Source: Bacillota bacterium
GTDB taxonomy: Bacteria; Bacillota; Clostridia; Christensenellales; Aristaeellaceae
Length of the DNA stretch: 64,000 nucleotides
NCBI GenBank assembly: GCA_023392515.1
Contig: JAEVYX010000041.1
Location: 52,262-116,261 of the forward strand
Reading direction: 5' to 3'
The position numbers and the translations under genes were made by a program. Below the pieces are notes generated by a model. The model ran no database searches, was not told the DNA's origin, and saw only the letters and a list, made by a program, of their open reading frames with translations. This document shows, piece after piece, positions 59,458 to 64,000 of the stretch. Each line of letters opens with the position of its first letter. The stretch's first letter is position 1.

Positions 59458-60029
59458 TGCGGCGCCTTCTTTCCCTTACGCTTATTCCAAAGGGTTGTAA
59501 GCGCCCCCAATACTGCGCAGGATAAAATAATTGTCATAACATTAACATTCCAAACCACAGCGGCTGCAAAAGCAATAACCATAATCAATATGGATATAAT
59601 TTCCTTTTTCTTAATTATTTCGCCGCTCATTTGAAACACCACGTCCACAATCACTGCGGCTACTCCGGCTTGCATTCCCCGTAAAACAGCAGCCACAATC
59701 CGGCTTCCCTGAAAAGCGGTATACCCGATCGAAACAATCGACAGGATAATCAACGGCGGCAATACCGTCCCAAGCACCGTAATCAAAGCGCCAAGCAATC
59801 CATCCAACCGATAGCCCACAAGAATGGAAGCATTGACAGCGATCGCACCTGGGGAAGACTGGGCTATGGCAACCAAATCCAGCATTTCATGATCGTCGAT
59901 CCAGTGATATTGTTCCACAAATTTTTTCCGCATTAGCGGGACAATCACATAACCCCCGCCAAAGGTAAAGGCACTGATGGAAAATGACGACAAAAACAGT
60001 TTCCAATAAAATTTTTTATCTTTCTGCAT
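59454..60029 (-). CDS. Chromate transporter family protein, first half-size subunit
   Basis: CHR-family membrane protein, 191 residues, partner of the next gene. The blocks FTFGGGYVIVPLMRKKF and IAQSSPGAIAVNASILVG are typical. Short CHR proteins encoded in tandem form a heteromer, in contrast to single long CHR proteins. A basic tail (KRKGKKAP) ends the protein. Confidence 0.92.
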   Translation of the reverse strand: MQKDKKFYWKLFLSSFSISAFTFGGGYVIVPLMRKKFVEQYHWIDDHEMLDLVAIAQSSPGAIAVNASILVGYRLDGLLGALITVLGTVLPPLIILSIVSIGYTAFQGSRIVAAVLRGMQAGVAAVIVDVVFQMSGEIIKKKEIISILIMVIAFAAAVVWNVNVMTIILSCAVLGALTTLWNKRKGKKAPQ

Positions 60030-60231
60030 TATTTCCCCTCCACGTTTGTCATAATATCAGCATTCGACTTTTGATGCAAGCAATTGACAAAAGATTATTA
60101 AATCAAATTTATTACATCGTGCATACACAATTCTTACATTTTCAAAAAGGATATAAAGCTTGCTTCCTCAGCTTCGTATGATATACTCTATATAGGCTGT
60201 TTGCAAATTCAGCCATTTTTTACCCATGATT

Positions 60232-60246
60232 TGTGATTGAATCACA
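60232..60246. promoter_or_regulatory. 15-bp palindrome near -41 of the pfl promoter (CRP/FNR-like site)
   Basis: TGTGATTGAATCACA is a perfect palindrome with a central G. Its centre lies 41 bases before the expected start of the TGGTACAAT promoter, the standard place for a class II activator. Confidence 0.6.
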
Positions 60247-60264
60247 GCATGATCCTGCTCCGGA

Positions 60265-60273
60265 TGGTACAAT
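60265..60273 (+). promoter_or_regulatory. Extended -10 promoter of pflB-pflA
   Basis: TGG followed by TACAAT, without a recognisable -35; the palindrome upstream occupies that place. A second candidate (TTGCTT, 16 bases, TATACT, 60160-60187) lies further upstream. Confidence 0.45.
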
Positions 60274-60319
60274 CTATTTGGGCCGGATTATGCGCCCATC
60301 AAGAAAAGGAAGGATGCCC

Positions 60320-62533
60320 ATGAGTATTCTCGAAAAAATACAGTCAAAGGAAATCAATACACGGGAATTTGTTGTAAATCACTATACGCCTTACGACGGC
60401 GATGAAAGCTTTCTCGCACCACCTACCGAGGCCACAAAAAAGCTTTGGCAAGAGCTTTCTTCCCTTATGCGAGAGGAACATAAAAGAGGCGGTGTATATG
60501 ATATCGATGAAAATACCATTTCCACCATCACCTCTCATAAGCCTGGCTACATCCACAAAGAGCTGGAAACTATTGTCGGCCTCCAAACGGACGCTCCCCT
60601 GAAGCGCGCTATCATGCCCTTTGGCGGTATTCGCCTGGTTTATACCGAGTTGGAAGCCTATGGGCGCAAGCTCCCAGAGGAAATCGGAAATATTTTTAAA
60701 TATCGCAAAACCCACAATGATGGTGTTTTTGACGTATATACCGATGAAATGAAGCGTGCCCGCCACTGCGGCATCATAACCGGTCTTCCGGATGCCTACG
60801 GCCGTGGCCGCATCATTGGGGATTACCGCCGGGTTCCCCTATATGGCACTGCCTTTTTGATGGAGCAAAAGAAGAAAGCAAAACAAGCCTATGTATTTGA
60901 CACCATGGACAGCCCCGCTATCCGCCAACGGGAAGAATTGAGCGAGCAGATTCGCGCACTGGAAGAATTGACGCAAATGGCCGCCTCCTACGGATATGAT
61001 ATTTCAAAGCCCGCCACAGATACAAAAGAAGCTATCCAATGGCTGTATTTCGGCTATCTGGCTGCGGTTAAGGAGCAAAACGGAGCAGCCATGAGCTTGG
61101 GCCGTGTATCCACCTTCCTGGATATATACGCCGAGGAGGATTTAAAAAGTGGAAAGTACACCGAGGAGCAAATACAAGAATTCGTAGACCATTTCGTCAT
61201 GAAGCTGCGGATTGTACGGTTCTTGCGCACTCCTTCCTACGATGAACTTTTCAGCGGAGACCCCACCTGGGTTACGGAAGCCTTAGGCGGCATGTGTGTA
61301 GACGGGCGTCATATGGTCACGAAAATGAGCTACCGCTTTTTGCACACCCTGACGAACCTTGGCCATGCTCCAGAACCCAATTTGACAGTGTTGTGGAGCC
61401 AACGTCTCCCCGACAGCTTCAAGCGCTATTGTGCCCGGGTATCCATTGAAACTTCCTCTATTCAGTATGAAAACGACGATATCATGCGCCCGAAATACGG
61501 TGATGATTACGGCATAGCCTGCTGCGTATCCGCTATGCGCATTGGAAAGCAGATGCAATTCTTCGGTGCCCGTGCCAACCTCGCAAAGGCACTGCTTTAT
61601 GCAATCAACGGTGGCAAGGACGAGGTTTATGGTATGCAGGTTGGGCCGGAATTCGCTCCGATTACATCCGAATATCTAAACTATGAAGATGTCCGGAAAA
61701 GGTTTGATACGGTATGCGACTGGCTGGCCAAACTGTATATCAACACCCTGAATGTCATTCACTACATGCATGATAAATACTGCTATGAACGCATTGAAAT
61801 GGCACTCCATGATGAGGAGATTCTTCGCACCATGGCGGCCGGTATCGCCGGCCTCAGCGTCGTTGCAGACAGCTTATCCGCCATCAAGCATGCCAAGGTG
61901 AAGGCCATACGCAATGACGAAGGCCTAGCAATTGATTTTGAGGTGGAAGGCGACTATCCCAAATATGGCAACAACGATTCTACAGCCGATGCTATTGCGG
62001 TGGATGTCGTTAAAAGCTTCATGACCAAGCTGCGCCACCACCGCACCTATCGTGAATCCCTCCCCACCATGTCCGTTTTGACCATCACCTCCAACGTGGT
62101 ATACGGCAAAAAGACCGGCTCCACCCCTGATGGCCGCAAAAAGGGAGAGCCGTTTGCACCAGGTGCCAATCCCATGCACGGAAGGGACAGCCGGGGCTGC
62201 GTTGCCAGTATGAAAAGTGTCGCGCAATTGCCTTATGACCATGCGGAAGACGGAATTTCCTATACCTTCAGCATTGTACCCGGCGCTTTGGGAAAAACTT
62301 CAGACCAGAAAGCTGAAAACCTGGTATCCCTGATGGACGGCTTCTTCATGGAAAAAGGCCATCATATCAACGTGAACGTTATCAATAAAGATGTGCTGAT
62401 GGACGCTATGGATCACCCGGAAAAGTATCCTCAACTGACAATCCGGGTCAGCGGCTATGCAGTCAACTTCATCAAGCTGACTCGTGAGCAGCAGCTGGAT
62501 GTATTGCACCGCACTTTCCACGAACGGTTTTAA
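60320..62533 (+). CDS. pflB: Pyruvate formate-lyase (formate C-acetyltransferase)
   Basis: Glycyl-radical enzyme that splits pyruvate and CoA into acetyl-CoA and formate. 737 residues. The adjacent catalytic cysteines are in GIACCVSAMRIGKQ, and the C-terminal glycyl-radical loop is RVSGYAVNFIKLT. Other glycyl-radical enzymes lack the CC pair, so this is true PFL. The ATG at 60320 has AAGGAAGG six bases upstream. Its activator follows after a hairpin. The enzyme indicates strictly anaerobic, mixed-acid type fermentation. Confidence 0.97.
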   Translation: MSILEKIQSKEINTREFVVNHYTPYDGDESFLAPPTEATKKLWQELSSLMREEHKRGGVYDIDENTISTITSHKPGYIHKELETIVGLQTDAPLKRAIMPFGGIRLVYTELEAYGRKLPEEIGNIFKYRKTHNDGVFDVYTDEMKRARHCGIITGLPDAYGRGRIIGDYRRVPLYGTAFLMEQKKKAKQAYVFDTMDSPAIRQREELSEQIRALEELTQMAASYGYDISKPATDTKEAIQWLYFGYLAAVKEQNGAAMSLGRVSTFLDIYAEEDLKSGKYTEEQIQEFVDHFVMKLRIVRFLRTPSYDELFSGDPTWVTEALGGMCVDGRHMVTKMSYRFLHTLTNLGHAPEPNLTVLWSQRLPDSFKRYCARVSIETSSIQYENDDIMRPKYGDDYGIACCVSAMRIGKQMQFFGARANLAKALLYAINGGKDEVYGMQVGPEFAPITSEYLNYEDVRKRFDTVCDWLAKLYINTLNVIHYMHDKYCYERIEMALHDEEILRTMAAGIAGLSVVADSLSAIKHAKVKAIRNDEGLAIDFEVEGDYPKYGNNDSTADAIAVDVVKSFMTKLRHHRTYRESLPTMSVLTITSNVVYGKKTGSTPDGRKKGEPFAPGANPMHGRDSRGCVASMKSVAQLPYDHAEDGISYTFSIVPGALGKTSDQKAENLVSLMDGFFMEKGHHINVNVINKDVLMDAMDHPEKYPQLTIRVSGYAVNFIKLTREQQLDVLHRTFHERF

Positions 62534-62544
62534 TCGGCTCCACG

Positions 62545-62576
62545 CAAAGAAAGGCGGCAAATGCCGCCTTTCTTTG
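62545..62576 (+). ncRNA. Stable hairpin between pflB and pflA
   Basis: A 14-bp perfect stem CAAAGAAAGGCGGC / GCCGCCTTTCTTTG with an AAAT loop. The tail is not T-rich beyond the stem, so it may partly terminate or protect the pflB message and lower pflA relative to pflB. Confidence 0.65.
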
Positions 62577-62600
62577 TGAACTAGCAAGGGAGATGAGTCT

Positions 62601-63335
62601 ATGGGCGTTCAAGGACGCATTCATTCAATCGAGAGCTTTGGCACGCTTGATGGGCCAGGAATCCGGTATGTCCTCTTTTTACAAGGCTGCGGTCTGCGCT
62701 GCCTGTATTGCCACAACCCGGATACATGGCTTATGAACGGTGGCAAGCTGATGGATTCTGATGATATCATTCAAGATATTCTTTCTTACCGCAATTTTAT
62801 CAAAACCGGCGGCGTAACGCTTTCCGGTGGCGAACCGCTTTTGCAGCCAGAATTTGCCTTGGACATCCTTCAAAAGTGCAAATTGCTTGGCATTCATACC
62901 GCACTGGATACCGCCGGGGCCATTCCCCTATCCTTATCTGCCCCGGCCATTGAGGCAGCGGATTTGCTGCTTCTGGACATCAAAAGCCTGGATAATGACA
63001 TATGCAAAGCACTGACAGGGCGCAGCAACGAAGAAACGCTGCAAACCCTATCCTATTGTGAGAAAATAAAAAAGCCGGTTTGGCTCCGTCATGTTCTAGT
63101 GCCCGGCTATACTTTGAAAAAAGAGCTACTGGAAAAGCTTGCCGATTATCTTACTCCTTTATCTTGCGTTGAGAAGGTCGAATTACTCCCCTTTCACAAG
63201 ATGGGTGAGTACAAATGGAAAGAATTGCGCTTGAGTTATCTGTTGGAAGAAACGCCCGTTCCCGACAAGGCCGCTTTGCGGATGGCACGGAGCATCTTTG
63301 ACGACAGAGGCTTGAAGGTACTTCTGAAAGATTAG
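62601..63335 (+). CDS. pflA: Pyruvate formate-lyase activating enzyme
   Basis: Radical SAM enzyme that installs the glycyl radical on PFL. 244 residues. The cluster CGLRCLYCHNPDTW (CxxxCxxC) follows GIRYVLFLQG, and the SAM motif SGGEPLLQPEF is clear. AAGGGAG lies eight bases ahead of the ATG. It follows pflB in the standard order. Confidence 0.96.
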   Translation: MGVQGRIHSIESFGTLDGPGIRYVLFLQGCGLRCLYCHNPDTWLMNGGKLMDSDDIIQDILSYRNFIKTGGVTLSGGEPLLQPEFALDILQKCKLLGIHTALDTAGAIPLSLSAPAIEAADLLLLDIKSLDNDICKALTGRSNEETLQTLSYCEKIKKPVWLRHVLVPGYTLKKELLEKLADYLTPLSCVEKVELLPFHKMGEYKWKELRLSYLLEETPVPDKAALRMARSIFDDRGLKVLLKD

Positions 63336-63467
63336 CTTCTCTGCAGAGCGCGCTGTCAAGCATGCAATCATGAATAATTTCTGATTCTTATTAAAGCTAT
63401 CGACATCTAAAAGAAATTGATATACTATTGAGATATATTAACGATAAACAGATTGGTGAGTGCATGA

Positions 63468-64000
63468 ATGACTGATGAAAAAACGCTATGCGTAATGGGT
63501 TTGGTCGATCAGGTTACAAACCGAAATATTAATTTGCTAAAGACACACATTTTGGAATCAGGATGTACTCCAGATGCTCAGGAGGCTCATGTCACCTTTG
63601 GTATCTATTCAGGAATTGATAAAGATGAGCTCGTCCAATGGATTCAAAGAATTCATACAAAACTAAAGAGAATTCCACTGTATTATAACCATATAGGTTT
63701 TTTTTCGGATTCCGGCGTATGTTTTGCAGCGCCTTGTGTAAATAAAAGACTTTTGGAATTTCATGAGATTATTCACTCCATGTACGATGATTATTGCTAT
63801 GATAAAGCCTGTCTTTATTCCCTGCACAGCGAAAGATGGGTCCCTCATACCACGCTTGCTATTTTACAAAACTCAGACTACGCAAAAATTCTACCAGGAA
63901 TCATAGAGAACTTTATTCCATTTGCAGGGGAATTAACAGAGCTTAAAATTACGGAATACCAACCTATGCGTGATATTTGCTCTTTCGATCTGAAGTACTA
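63468..64000 (+). CDS. 2H phosphoesterase / 2'-5' RNA ligase-like protein (partial)
   Basis: About 177 residues are visible, running off the right edge. Two H-x-T-x motifs typical of 2H phosphoesterases are present: AHVTFGI (about residues 41-47) and PHTTLAI (about 131-137). Such proteins hydrolyse cyclic phosphodiesters or 2'-5' linkages in RNA or small metabolites. The start ATG at 63468 follows GGTGAG by seven bases. Base composition is clearly more A+T-rich than in the rest of the window, perhaps indicating transfer. Substrate unknown. Confidence 0.8.
   Translation, partial: MTDEKTLCVMGLVDQVTNRNINLLKTHILESGCTPDAQEAHVTFGIYSGIDKDELVQWIQRIHTKLKRIPLYYNHIGFFSDSGVCFAAPCVNKRLLEFHEIIHSMYDDYCYDKACLYSLHSERWVPHTTLAILQNSDYAKILPGIIENFIPFAGELTELKITEYQPMRDICSFDLKY

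Noticed and set aside
1..64000. CRISPR arrays, tRNA or rRNA genes, insertion sequences, prophage
   Set aside because: No regularly spaced repeats, cloverleaf-like stretches, transposase, integrase or phage structural genes were seen on either strand.

Overview
The window looks like a mid-GC chromosome segment of an anaerobic, endospore-forming member of the Clostridia (Bacillota). Four kinds of evidence support this. Sporulation genes are present: gpr, spoIIP, spmA, spmB and a very short spoVM that is easily missed. Fermentative and anaerobic energy genes are present: pflB-pflA and an Rnf complex. Gene regulation is Gram-positive in style, with a T-box ahead of metG, strong AGGAGG ribosome sites, and frequent TTG and GTG starts. 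Isoprenoids are made by the DXP route (dxs). No rRNA, tRNA, CRISPR array, insertion sequence or prophage was seen. Almost all of the DNA is core or lightly accessory chromosome.

Layout, positions 1-27 kb (nearly all minus strand): a partial mreB with maf; an rnfC-D-E-A-B operon that lacks rnfG; a dxs-tlyA-nadK-argR-recN block; an envelope block of an alpha/beta hydrolase, a membrane-anchored MurF-like ligase, ddl and a DUF4870-like protein; a PfkB-family sugar kinase with a GNAT; an EF-G paralog; murI; spoIIP and gpr; and a three-gene MacB-type export system (adaptor, ATPase, permease).

Layout, 27-50.7 kb (mostly plus strand): a radical-SAM/PDZ protein (DUF512), der and plsY; galE and a sugar nucleotidyltransferase on the minus strand; a complete oppABCDF peptide importer; an orphan polyprenyl-phosphate sugar transferase; a MarR regulator driving a heterodimeric ABC exporter; a minus-strand hemerythrin and CheX-like pair; and an XRE-cupin regulator heading a potABCD polyamine importer.

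Layout, 50.7-64 kb: psuK and psuG for pseudouridine breakdown; mgtC; tatD followed by a small membrane protein and spoVM; metG behind a T-box; spmAB divergent from an AbrB regulator; paired half-size chromate transporters; pflB-pflA; and a partial 2H phosphoesterase that is visibly more A+T-rich.

The most rewarding non-coding signals are the following: twin inverted 17-bp operators in front of the XRE-cupin regulator; a perfect palindrome centred near -41 of a likely pfl promoter; a 16-bp palindrome overlapping the -10 of psuK, whose product carries its own DNA-binding domain; a GNRA-capped 15-bp hairpin between oppA and oppB; and sigma-G-like and sigma-E-like promoters ahead of gpr and the spoVM pair. 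No clearly new defence or biosynthetic system was found. The best candidates for novelty are the rnfG-less Rnf operon, two substrate-binding proteins with no lipobox, and the membrane-domain MurF cluster. All starts, promoters and functions were read from the sequence by eye.
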